Origin: CAWCBG01 sp963793845
GTDB lineage: Bacteria; Acidobacteriota; Terriglobia; Terriglobales; Acidobacteriaceae
Assembly: GCA_963793845.1 (NCBI GenBank)
Contig: CAWCBG010000002.1
Span: 744,001 to 808,000, forward strand
Length of the DNA: 64,000 nucleotides
Direction of reading: 5' to 3'
Positions 35,460 to 44,175 of the stretch are shown here, in pieces. How positions within the stretch are numbered: position 1 is the first letter of the stretch; the number at the start of each line of letters is the position of its first letter. The translations under genes were made by a program, and so were the position numbers. The notes below the pieces were generated by a model, which saw only the letters and a program-made list of their open reading frames with translations, searched no databases and was not told where the DNA came from.

Positions 35460-37358
35460 TGCGATCCTCCGCCGGTGGACTTCGGCACCACGCCGAGGCC
35501 TACCCCTCTTTCCGCGATGTTTGGGATGGTCACCGGCAACCTCCCGGGCATTGCGATCTCTCCAAACATCGCTCTCACTGCGCTCAACTCCGACACATCC
35601 ACATTCGAGAAAGTGCACAGGTACGTTTGAACCTCAGGCAATTGCTGGGCAATGTACGGATTGCCCATCGCCGCAACCACGGTTTTGGCTGCCGCGGCCC
35701 GTAAGACGTTTTGCAGGAGCGTAGTCGCCGAGTCTTGCATCGCAACCTGGTTGCCTGCTGCTCCCGCCACATCGCGAACCACCTTGCCCGCCACAGGCAC
35801 TACAAACACGGCCGCTATCACCTTCTGCGCTTGCTGCACCGCATCCATCACTGGCTGGGTCATTCCCACCGCGTCGAGCGGGTCAACATAGATTACACGA
35901 GCATCAGGAATGCGCTGCCGAATCTGCTGATCCATGGTCCGGCCCGAATCGGAGCGGGCGTCGTCGGTAAAGACCAGCAAGACGGTGCGGTTGTGCGTCT
36001 CCTCTGTAGCCTGATACGCAGTGCGGGGCCCGTTGGTTCCCGGTGGGGAAGCCTTGAGCGGCAAAACCTGATGGTTGTCGCGAACCAGGGTGACGGACTG
36101 GTCGGAGATTTCCTGTGCCGTTGCCAGGCTCTGCGGCTTGGCGACGATGCTGGTTATGGCGTCGATATCGACCAGCTTGGCCTTGTTGAGTCCGACCGAT
36201 GCCTTGGCACGCAGTATCTTCAGCACCGAGGCGTCAATGCGTGACTCAGGAACTTCGCCGCTGCGCACGGCTTGCAGCAGGCCGTTATAGGAGCCGTCGA
36301 GGTCAGACGGGATCAGCAGCACATCGTTGCCCGCCTTGACCGCCTCGACGGCAGCACGGCCTGCACCCGCCGGACCCGGCGGGAACAACTTGGTCAGCCC
36401 ATTCATGTCGAGCGCGTCGGTGATCACCAGGCCGCTGAAAGCCCATCTGCTTTTTGAGCAGGTCGGTGACGATTGCGGGCGAGATGGTGGCAACGTGGTC
36501 GGGATCAGGATCAAGCGCCGGCACCACGAGATGAGCCACCATAATCGCGTCTACGCCGGCCTTGATCGCTGCCTGGAAAGGCGGGAGTTCGATGCTCTCC
36601 AGGTGCGCCTTATCGGCTTTCACATGCGGGACCGAGAGATGGGAGTCGGTGTCCGTATCGCCGTGGCCGGGAAAATGTTTGGCCGTGGTTAACATGCCGA
36701 ACTCATGCGCACCCTCGATGTAGGCCGCGACCATGTCACTGACCTGCTTGGGGTCTTCGCCGAAGGAGCGGGTATTGATAATCGGGTTCGCAGGATTGGA
36801 GTTGACGTCGGCATCAGGGAACCAGTTCCACTGCACGCCAATAGCGCGCGCTTCCTGTGCCGTGATTTGCCCCGACTCGCGGGCGTAAGCGACGTCGTCG
36901 GTGGCGCCGAAGGCCATCGCGTGCGGAAAGGTGGTAGCTCCGTTCAGCCGCATGCCCAGTCCCCGTTCGAAGTCGGCCGCGAAGATCAGCGGAAACGCTG
37001 AGTCCGTCTGCAACTGGTTGATCAGCATGGCGGCTTCGAGTGGCTCGTTCTTGTAGAGAAACCCGTCTTCATAGCGCACCGTCATGCCGAAGCCGCCAAT
37101 ATGGTATTTACGCATGGTGTCACGCAGACCGATGTAATCGGGATCATCGATGTTCGTGAACTGCGCACGGCACCAGATCACGAACATCTGACCGACCTTC
37201 TGCTCGAGCGACATCTTTTTCAGCGACTCTCGTGCCCACTTCTCGCCTTGCTTATCGAGATGAACTGGGCCCGGCTTCTGAAATTTGTCATCCTTGGCGA
37301 AGCTGAACGAAGACAGAGCTAGCATGAGGCAGGCAAACATGACCAACAAACGAGGCAT
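35456..37358 (-). CDS. Exported glycoside hydrolase family 3 enzyme, frame broken at 36438-36440
   Basis: About 633 residues after repair. A signal peptide follows ATG 37358 (MPRLLVMFACLMLALSSFSF). The GH3 barrel is seen in VGQMFVIWCRAQF, FAADFERGLGMRL, IINTRSFGEDPKQVSDMVAA, KHFPGHGDTDTDSH and, after the break, GLVITDALDMNGL with the catalytic nucleophile Asp. The (alpha/beta)6 C-terminal domain follows. The frame changes inside GGC TTT CAGC: an extra T (36438-36440 on the plus strand) turns GFSGLVITDAL into nonsense. The KHFPGHGDTDTDSH motif points to beta-N-acetylglucosaminidase (NagZ-like) activity. An error or a recent mutation are both possible. Confidence 0.85.
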
Positions 37359-37386
37359 GACGCAGACAATAGCAGAAAGCAATGCG

Positions 37387-37485
37387 TGGTCACCACAGAG
37401 GCACCGAGGCACAGAGTTAACCTAAAATTTGTTCTTGTTTACGTGTGATTCAGATTGCCTCTGTGTCTCCGTGCCTCTGTGGTGG
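37387..37485. repeat. Inverted pair of ACCACAGAGGCAC-type repeats
   Basis: CACCACAGAGGCACCGAGGC (from about 37390) is mirrored by CTCCGTGCCTCTGTGGTGGA (37466-37485). The right arm encodes the last residues of miaA. Related sequences occur at 60779-60806 and 60901-60958. Confidence 0.65.
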
Positions 37486-38454
37486 AGGGCCCTCTGACGG
37501 GACGCGTGCATCCTGTATCAGGCCAGCCGCGCGCTGCAAAACTTCGGGAGCATCGCCAAAACCCTGGAGCCAGCGGACCTCGGGTTCCCGCCGGAACCAG
37601 GTCATCTGACGCTTGGCATAGTTGCGATGTCCCTGTTGTGCTGCGGCGATCGCCTCTTCCAGGGACAGCTCGCCCCGCAGGTGCTGCCACGCCTGCTTGT
37701 AGCCGAGCGAATTCAGGGCTGTGACACTAGAACGATCGCGATAGCGTTCGAGCAAAGCTGCTGTTTCCTCGATCAGTCCCCGCTCGAACATCTCCCGTGC
37801 CCGGAGGTTGATCCGCTCGTAGAGCCTCTTTCGCGGGGGATCCAGACCGATGCGCAGTATCCGGAAGCCCCGCAGGGGATCGCGTCCGCGACGCTGCCAG
37901 ACCTCGCTCATGGGCTCGCGCGTCGCCAAGCTGACTTCGACAGCGCGTATCAGCTTGGCAGCATCGTTGGGATGGATCTTATCCGCGCCCGCCGGATCGA
38001 GTCGCACCAGGAGCCGATGGAGATATGGCGCTCCCTGCTCTGCGGCTCGAGTTCGCAAGCGTTCGCGCAACTCTTCCGAGCGTTGCGGCCCCGGAAATAG
38101 GCCTTCGAGCAAGGCGCGTAAGTAAAGGCCTGTTCCGCCTGCGACGATCCCCAGGCGCTGGCGCTCTGCGATTTCGGCGAGCGCTTGTCGCGCCTGCCGG
38201 GAATACTCTCCGGCAGTGAAAGGCTGGTCCGGTTCCGCCACGTCGATCAGATGATGAGGTACACTGGCCCGCTCCTCGCGGGTCGGCTTAGCGGTGCCGA
38301 CCTCAAAGTATCGATAGACGGCTACCGAGTCGCAACTGACGATCTCGCCGTTGAACTGTTGGGCCAGGGTGATGCCGAGAGCAGACTTCCCTGATCCCGT
38401 GGGGCCGAGGATGACTGCCAGTAAAGGATCAGGCTCTGGCGACCGGCGGCGCAC
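37450..38454 (-). CDS. miaA: tRNA dimethylallyltransferase MiaA
   Basis: 334 residues. It adds the dimethylallyl group to A37 of tRNAs reading UNN codons. The P-loop is GPTGSGKS (17-24), followed by EIVSCDSVAVYRYFEVGTAK, PHHLIDVAEPDQPFTAGEY and VAGGTGLYLRALLEG. The late motifs ALNSLGYKQ and RNYAKRQMTWFRRE complete the family pattern. The last dozen residues (PPPQRHGDTEAI) are encoded by the ACCACAGAGG repeat, so the C-terminus is repeat-derived. A 61-codon membrane-protein gene precedes it by 4 bases. Confidence 0.94.
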   Translation of the reverse strand: MRRRSPEPDPLLAVILGPTGSGKSALGITLAQQFNGEIVSCDSVAVYRYFEVGTAKPTREERASVPHHLIDVAEPDQPFTAGEYSRQARQALAEIAERQRLGIVAGGTGLYLRALLEGLFPGPQRSEELRERLRTRAAEQGAPYLHRLLVRLDPAGADKIHPNDAAKLIRAVEVSLATREPMSEVWQRRGRDPLRGFRILRIGLDPPRKRLYERINLRAREMFERGLIEETAALLERYRDRSSVTALNSLGYKQAWQHLRGELSLEEAIAAAQQGHRNYAKRQMTWFRREPEVRWLQGFGDAPEVLQRAAGLIQDARVPSEGPPPQRHGDTEAI

Positions 38455-38458
38455 CCAT

Positions 38459-38644
38459 TCAGCGGGCGCCCCAGGGGATTGTCTTCCAGAACCGGGCGAA
38501 GGCGATCGCCAAGATCAAGAAGCCGAGCATGAGCAGGCCCAGGATTTTGCGCCGCTCGCGAGCGCGCTGCTTGGCCAGCCAGGCTTCGGCCCGCTTTTCG
38601 GGCTCGAGCCGAGACCTTGTTGAGGTTTTGTGGGCTTCGCTCAC
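38459..38644 (-). CDS. Small single-helix membrane protein
   Basis: 61 residues: a basic, charged N-terminus (SEAHKTSTRSRLEPEKRAEA) then one membrane helix (ILGLLMLGFLILAIAFARFW). It ends 4 bases before the miaA start and so is likely cotranscribed with it. The charge pattern and codon use look genuine. The family is not recognised. Confidence 0.6.
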   Translation of the reverse strand: MSEAHKTSTRSRLEPEKRAEAWLAKQRARERRKILGLLMLGFLILAIAFARFWKTIPWGAR

Positions 38645-38678
38645 ATGCCGATTTTACGCTGCACGGTTGAGCAATCGG

Positions 38679-39764
38679 CTATTCGAGGTCGCCCTTGGCT
38701 GGGTTGTAGTAGAAACGGAAGCGCAGCGCCAGATAAGGCCCGTGGAATTCGCCGGGCAGCGGGGCAAACGGGTTAGAGGCCGTGATGCCGCCCCAGGCCG
38801 CGCGATCAAGCGCAACGTCCCCGGAAGGGGCAGAGAGCTTCATCCCCGCTACTTTGCCATCGGGCAAGATCACAAAATCGATTGCAAGCTTGCCCCGCTC
38901 CATCAAGGGCGCACGCGCCGCCTCGGGAATAAGGTTGTACCAATTCCTGCGGACTGCCTCAAGCACGCGCTGCAGGTAAGGGCCAAAGTCCACACCCTGG
39001 GTGTCACTCAAGACTTCGAGGTTGCCCATGGTCCGGGCCGATCCACCTGGGCCAGCGCCGTAGTCGCCGCCACCGCCACCCGAGCTGAAGCTGCCGCGCC
39101 CGGCGGCTACGGATTGCGCCGCCTGCCGGGTCAGGTCGCCTGGGGCCTTCATCATCTGGGCAAAGTTAGGCGTGTTGCCGCCGCCCTGCTGCGGAGTCGG
39201 CAGCTTCGGGCTGGCCATCGGCGGTGTTAACTGCGCAGTCTGCTGTCCTTGCTGCTGCGGCGCCGGCTGACCTTGCGGCATCGGCATCTGCGAAGGCGGA
39301 GCTGCCTGGGCGCTCGGCCCCGGGGTGCCTGCCCGTTTCAACTCTTCCAACGTCTTCTGATCGATGGAGGGATGGCGGCTCATCGCGATCCGGTTCTTGT
39401 CGGAGAGGATCTTCGCGTCAGCAGGAGCCTTCGGGGGCGGCTTTTGCAGATCGGGAGGCATGTCGAGATAGGTCAACTGCTTGTCCCGCAAAAGGTCTGC
39501 CGGCGATACCAGCACCACCGGGCGGCCGCCGTTGAAAATTCTAGGCGAGAAGGCAAGGAAGATGACAACGAACAGATGGACGACCACCGAGATCCAGAAC
39601 GCTTCGCGCATGCGCGAACGCTCAAGATCGTCCTCCATCTGAATCAGCACATGAGGGGTAAGATCGATGCCGTTTGGAAGGGTGCTGCTCCACAAGGCAA
39701 GCTGCCGCTCATCTTCCGAAGAAGGACCGGTAGGGGTGTCGGGCGGTGTAAGTATTGATGCCAT
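38679..39764 (-). CDS. TonB-family (AgmX/PglI-like C-terminal) protein
   Basis: 361 residues. A cytoplasmic N-terminus of about 55 residues precedes one membrane helix (AFWISVVVHLFVVIFLAFS) and a Pro/Gln-rich periplasmic spacer (SQMPMPQGQPAPQQQGQQ) with a glycine run (SSGGGGGDYGAGPGG). The C-terminal TonB-type domain contains GPYLQRVLEAVRRNWYNLIP, KLAIDFVILPDGKVAGMKL and ALDRAAWGGITASNPFAPLP. That pattern is seen in gliding-motility AgmX-like and TonB paralogues. No ExbB/D is adjacent. It is the third TonB-domain protein in the window. Confidence 0.8.
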   Translation of the reverse strand: MASILTPPDTPTGPSSEDERQLALWSSTLPNGIDLTPHVLIQMEDDLERSRMREAFWISVVVHLFVVIFLAFSPRIFNGGRPVVLVSPADLLRDKQLTYLDMPPDLQKPPPKAPADAKILSDKNRIAMSRHPSIDQKTLEELKRAGTPGPSAQAAPPSQMPMPQGQPAPQQQGQQTAQLTPPMASPKLPTPQQGGGNTPNFAQMMKAPGDLTRQAAQSVAAGRGSFSSGGGGGDYGAGPGGSARTMGNLEVLSDTQGVDFGPYLQRVLEAVRRNWYNLIPEAARAPLMERGKLAIDFVILPDGKVAGMKLSAPSGDVALDRAAWGGITASNPFAPLPGEFHGPYLALRFRFYYNPAKGDLE

Positions 39765-39969
39765 CCGTGGATCAAGTACGCCTTGAGCTCAACCACTTAG
39801 ACGCCCTGTGACCCGCGGGAGTCATACTTTTCCCTGGGAATGGCGCAACGGTAGTAAACCCGGCAGCTGCTTGCGAGTTCTGACCTCTATTTTCGCATAA
39901 ATACCCGTATCTATGTCTTTCCCGATTTCGTGCCAAAGAGTTCCATCGTACGTTCGGTACACTGAACTC

Positions 39970-41875
39970 ATGAAAGCCGTCATCGTGGGCACGGCCGGAC
40001 ATATCGATCACGGAAAGAGCGCCTTGGTGCGGGCCCTGACCGGCACCGATCCTGACCGCCTGGAGGAAGAGAAGCGCCGCGGTATCACCATCGATATCGG
40101 CTTTGCCAATCTCGATCTGGATGGCCCAAAGGGCGAGCGGATTCGTATTGGCTTTGTCGACGTGCCGGGCCATGAGCGCTTTGTACGCAACATGCTGGCC
40201 GGAGTTGGAGGCATCGACCTGGTATTGCTGGTCATCGCGGCGGACGAATCGGTCAAGCCTCAGACCCGTGAGCATTTCGACATCTGCCGCATACTCTCGG
40301 TCCGGCGCGGCATTACCGTGCTCACCAAGGCCGATCTGGTGGATGCCGACACTCTTGAGGTCGTGCGCTTGGAGGTCTCGGAGTTTCTCAAAGCATCCTT
40401 CCTCGACCCGGCGAACTCTCCGATCGTTGCTGTCAGCTCGAAGAACCGGCGATGGTCTGGACGAGCTTAAGAGTGAGCTGGCGCGACTGGCTGGCGAAGC
40501 TCCCTCGAAAGATTCGACGGCCGTATTTCGCCTGCCCATCGACCGGGTCTTCACCATGAAAGGGTTCGGAACGGTGGTGACCGGCACATCCATTTCGGGC
40601 AGCGTGTCGAAAGAGCAGGAAGTAGAGCTGCACCCGGCCGGACGGCGCTTGCGCGTTCGTGGCGTGCAGGTCTACGGCCAACCGGCCGAGCAAGCTATTG
40701 CCGGACAGCGTACTGCGCTGAATCTCGCCGGAGTCGAAACCAGCGAGCTGGCAAGGGGCATGATGCTTACGCCCGCCGGACTCTTTCGCCCGACTTCGCG
40801 CCTCAGCGTGCGTCTCGATCTGCTGGCTTCGGCCAAGCCCTTGCGCGACCGGGCCCGCGTGCATCTTCACGCGTTCACCGCCGAAACGATTGCGGAGGTC
40901 AGTCTGCTGAGTGCAAAGTCGCTGAAACCCGGCGAGTCCGGCTTCGCACGATTGAAGCTCGACGAGCCGCTGCTGCTGTTTCCCGGGGACCGCTTCATTG
41001 TCCGGCAGTTTTCTCCCGTCATTACCATCGGCGGAGGACTGGTGCTCGACATCTCCGAGCCGGTGCGCCGCACGAAACCGGAAGAGCGCCTGGCGTTTCT
41101 CCAAACACTCATAAGCGCGAGTCCTCAGGAGGCACTGCTGGCGCGTGTGAGCCGCCGCGGCGCAAATGGGCTGTCGATCTCGGAGACGGTCGCGGAAACC
41201 GGATACTTGCCGGCACAGGTCAGTAAACTTGCGGCTGAACTCGCGAAGAGCGGCAAAGTTGTACGGCATGATGATCTTCTGGTTGACTTCATCAGCCTGG
41301 AGAGACTGCGGGGGCGTCTGCTGACCGAAGTCAATGCATTTCACAAGGCCAATCCACTGGTCGCAGGAATCGGCAAGGAGCAGTTGCGCGAGCAGATGGC
41401 ATTGCGGCCCGAGGTCTTCCGCGGCGTGCTCGATGCGCTGGTCAGCGAAAAGAAGGCTGTGGTTGCCGGCGAAGTTGTCCATGCTGCGGGGCGGGGCGTG
41501 GAGATGCGCGACGAAGAGGCGGAGTCGAAAAAACAGATCGAGCAGGCTTTCGCGAAGGCCGGGCTGAAGGTCCCCGCGCTCAACGATGTCCTGGCGTCGT
41601 TGCCGGTGGACAAAGTCAGGGCGCAGAAGATTGTCACCCTGCTGCTGCGCGAGCGTGTGCTGGTGAAGCTCGCCGACGACCTGGTGTTTCATCGCGATGC
41701 GCTCGAAGCGCTGCGCCGGCAGATGGTCGCGCAGAAGACGAAGACACCGAAACTGAATGTTGCCGTGTTCAAAGATCTCCTGGGAGTCTCGCGCAAGTAT
41801 GCGATTCCCTTGCTCGAATATCTCGACCGTGAACGCGTAACCCGCCGCGTCGGGGATGAGCGGGTTATTCTGTAA
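39970..41875 (+). CDS. selB: Selenocysteine-specific elongation factor SelB, frame broken at 40444
   Basis: About 634 residues after repair. The G domain shows GTAGHIDHGKSALVRALTGT, DVPGHERFVRNMLAGVGGID and LTKADLVDADT. The frame then changes at AAGAACCGGCGATGG. Removing one A or C restores a Lys-Thr/Asn-Gly-Asp-Gly-Leu-Asp-Glu-Leu join. The second frame carries the EF-Tu-like domains (FRLPIDRVFTMKGFGTVVTG) and the C-terminal winged-helix domains that bind the SECIS hairpin (LGVSRKYAIPLLEYLDRERV). It delivers Sec-tRNA to UGA codons. The frame break is probably a sequencing error. selA, selC and selD are not in the window. Confidence 0.9.
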
Positions 41876-41927
41876 ACGCACTCTTCGCTTTTCGCTCATG
41901 GCTCTTCGCCCTAACGATCTTGATTCG

Positions 41928-43265
41928 ATGACCAAATCAATTCGCATCATCGGCGCCGGTCTGGCCGGCTCGGAAGCAGCATGGCAATGCGCCCGCCGCG
42001 GGCTCTCGGTGGAGCTGTATGAGATGCGCCCGTCGCGTACGACTCCGGCGCATCAAACGGCGAACTTCGCGGAATTGGTGTGCTCCAACTCGCTCAAGTC
42101 CGACAGCGAAAACACCGCGCCCTGGCTGCTGAAGGAAGAGATGCGCCGCGCCGGATCGCTTCTGATCGAGATCGCGCGCACGACATCAGTTCCCGCAGGC
42201 CACGCACTGGCTGTCGATCGCGAGAAGTTTTCTGAAGCGGTGACCGCTGCCATCGAGGGCGAACCACTCATCCGCGTGGTCCGCGAAGAAGTCACAACCA
42301 TTCGCGAGAACCAAGCCATCACCATCATCGCCACTGGCCCTTTGACTTCCGATGCCTTGTCGCAAGAAATCATTCGCCTCAGCGGCAGCCAGCAGCTCTA
42401 CTTCTACGACTCGATCAGTCCCATCGTCGAAGCCGATTCTATCGACATGTCGCGCGTCTATATGGCGGCGCGCTATGACAAGGGCAGCGCCGACTACATC
42501 AATTGCCCGATGACGCGCGACGAGTACGATCGTTTTCTCGACGCGCTGCTGGAGGCGCACTCGGTCGACGCCAAGGACTGGGAGAACCTGAACTACTTCG
42601 AGAGCTGCCTGCCCATCGAGGAGATCGCTCGTCGTGGCCGCGATACTCTCCGCTTTGGGCCGATGAAGCCGGTCGGCCTGCGCGATCCGCGCACCGGGTA
42701 CATGCCCTACGCAGTTGTGCAGTTGCGCCAGGAGAATCTTCGCGCCGACTCCTACAATCTGGTCGGCTTTCAGAATCACCTTAAGTTTGGCGATCAAGCT
42801 CGAGTGCTGCGGCTCATTCCCGGCCTGGAGAACGCGAAGTTCCTGCGTTACGGCCAGATTCACCGCAACACCTATGTCAACGGACCCGCGCTGCTGCGCG
42901 AAACCCTCCAGATGAAAGAGCATCCCAACGTGCTCTTCGCCGGACAGATCTCCGGAGTCGAGGGCTACGTTGAGTCGATCGCGACGGGATTGCTCGCCGG
43001 TATGCAGGCTGCCGCGCTGGCGACGAACGCCCAGCCGATACCGCCTCCGCGGGTGACCGCCTTCGGCGCGCTGGTGAATTACATCTGCCATGCCGAGCCC
43101 AAGAACTTCCAGCCCGCCAACATTACCTTCGACCTGCTGCAACCCCTCGACGAGGAGACGCGCCGCCGCATTCGCGACAAGAAGCAGCGCCACGCCATGG
43201 TGTGCGAGCGGGCCCTGGCGGAACTCGATCGGTGGCTGGCGGATCAGATGAGCACCGTCTCTTGA
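41928..43265 (+). CDS. trmFO: Methylenetetrahydrofolate-tRNA-(uracil-54)-methyltransferase TrmFO
   Basis: 445 residues. This folate- and FAD-dependent enzyme makes 5-methyluridine 54 in the tRNA T-loop. The N-terminal FAD motif IRIIGAGLAGSEAAWQCARRG, the ELYEMRP and AELVCSNSLKSD segments and VGFQNHLKFGDQARVLRLIP are family signatures. The start at ATG 41928 follows the selB stop by 52 bases. An upstream open frame overlapping selB is unlikely. The selB-trmFO neighbourhood groups translation-related genes. Confidence 0.94.
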   Translation: MTKSIRIIGAGLAGSEAAWQCARRGLSVELYEMRPSRTTPAHQTANFAELVCSNSLKSDSENTAPWLLKEEMRRAGSLLIEIARTTSVPAGHALAVDREKFSEAVTAAIEGEPLIRVVREEVTTIRENQAITIIATGPLTSDALSQEIIRLSGSQQLYFYDSISPIVEADSIDMSRVYMAARYDKGSADYINCPMTRDEYDRFLDALLEAHSVDAKDWENLNYFESCLPIEEIARRGRDTLRFGPMKPVGLRDPRTGYMPYAVVQLRQENLRADSYNLVGFQNHLKFGDQARVLRLIPGLENAKFLRYGQIHRNTYVNGPALLRETLQMKEHPNVLFAGQISGVEGYVESIATGLLAGMQAAALATNAQPIPPPRVTAFGALVNYICHAEPKNFQPANITFDLLQPLDEETRRRIRDKKQRHAMVCERALAELDRWLADQMSTVS

Positions 43266-43441
43266 GTGCCCCACAGATTTCAGGCTCGACGAGCGGAAAT
43301 TTGTTTCGGATGACGCCTGCGAAGGCAAATCCAACGCCATCCCTTAGCGAAAAGAGCGGGCCGCGGCCATGTTCACTAAGTGTGTATCATAGGCGACAAT
43401 TCAACTTGCGGATGGATCGCAGGGCGAAAGCTCCGAATTGA

Positions 43442-43640
43442 GGTACCCCCCTCCCCCCTCACCTCGTGCGAAATGGGAAAATCAAGAAATTATCAATGAC
43501 TTAGGAGGATTTCTGCACCAGTAAGTGCCTGCGGCTCAAGATTTTACTTATAAGCTAAATGGAATCAAGATTTTGCGGCGATCGGTGCAAAATATTGATT
43601 CGGCTGAAGTTAAAGGTCAAAATCTTGAGCGCCAAGGACT
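43442..43640. repeat. C-rich repeat element with alternative hairpins
   Basis: Starts with GGTACCCCCCTCCCCCCTC, identical to 63335-63353. Within it TCAAGATTTT occurs twice (43536 and 43565) and its inverse AAAATCTTGA once (43619-43628), so two mutually exclusive stems can form. The pattern continues as CAAAATCTTG...AAGGACTTAG. No coding. Confidence 0.55.
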
Positions 43641-43946
43641 TAGGTCCGATTTCCGTGAAGCCAGCCCAAAAGTGTGTTACTGGAATAGTTAACAGAGCGG
43701 CGGTCTCGGAACGCTGAATGTCAAAGAGCGCATACAGCCTGGCGGCCTCGCGATGAGCGGAAACCGGCGAAGACACACCAATCCCATGGTCCTCGCTCGA
43801 TCAACATAGCGCCGAGGCCGGAACACCTGCTAGTGCATAGATCACGTTCGTGTGTGATAAGAGATCCGGTTTACCACGGGGGCACGGAGAAAGCGAAGAA
43901 AAGGAAGGGGAACAGTCCAAGAGATATTCTCGTCTCCTTGACAGTC

Positions 43947-44070
43947 GTCATTCCGACCAAGGCCTTCAGGCCGCGTGGAGGAACCTGCTTTTCCTCAATG
44001 TCTGCGCAACGTCCGTAACAGCAGGTTCCTCCACTCCACTCCGCTACGCTCCGCTCCGGTCGGAATGACG
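43947..44070. repeat. Long inverted repeat (GTCATTCCGACC ... GGTCGGAATGAC)
   Basis: Left arms GTCATTCCGACC and TGGAGGAACCTGCT match right arms AGCAGGTTCCTCCA and GGTCGGAATGAC. The sequence between the outer and inner arms is asymmetric. Half-copies of the same motif occur at 63076, 63180 and 63710. MITE-like, no coding. Confidence 0.7.
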
Positions 44071-44175
44071 AATGGTTGCGTTTCCTCTTCAGTGACTACT
44101 CTTCTGCCGCGTGCCCGGGTCTCGGGTTGTCGTTCAGTCCCAAGACAACTGTTAGAGACCCGGGCGCCCGGCTCG

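Larger units (their letters stand above)
43266..44175. other. Repeat-rich intergenic region, no gene seen
   Basis: Contains the C-rich element and alternative hairpins (43442-43640) and the long inverted repeat at 43947-44070. Near 43870 there is a CCACGGGGGCACGGAGAAAG stretch related to the ACCACAGAGG repeat family. Small open frames overlap these repeats and show no protein character. Confidence 0.65.

Noticed and set aside
39848..39900. tRNA-like D-arm sequence (GGCGCAACGGTAG) before selB, considered as selC
   Set aside because: No T-arm (GTTCGA-type), no matching acceptor stem and no cloverleaf can be drawn on either strand.
40433..41950. 505-codon frame antisense to selB
   Set aside because: Shadow frame, overlaps the coding strand of a recognised gene throughout.
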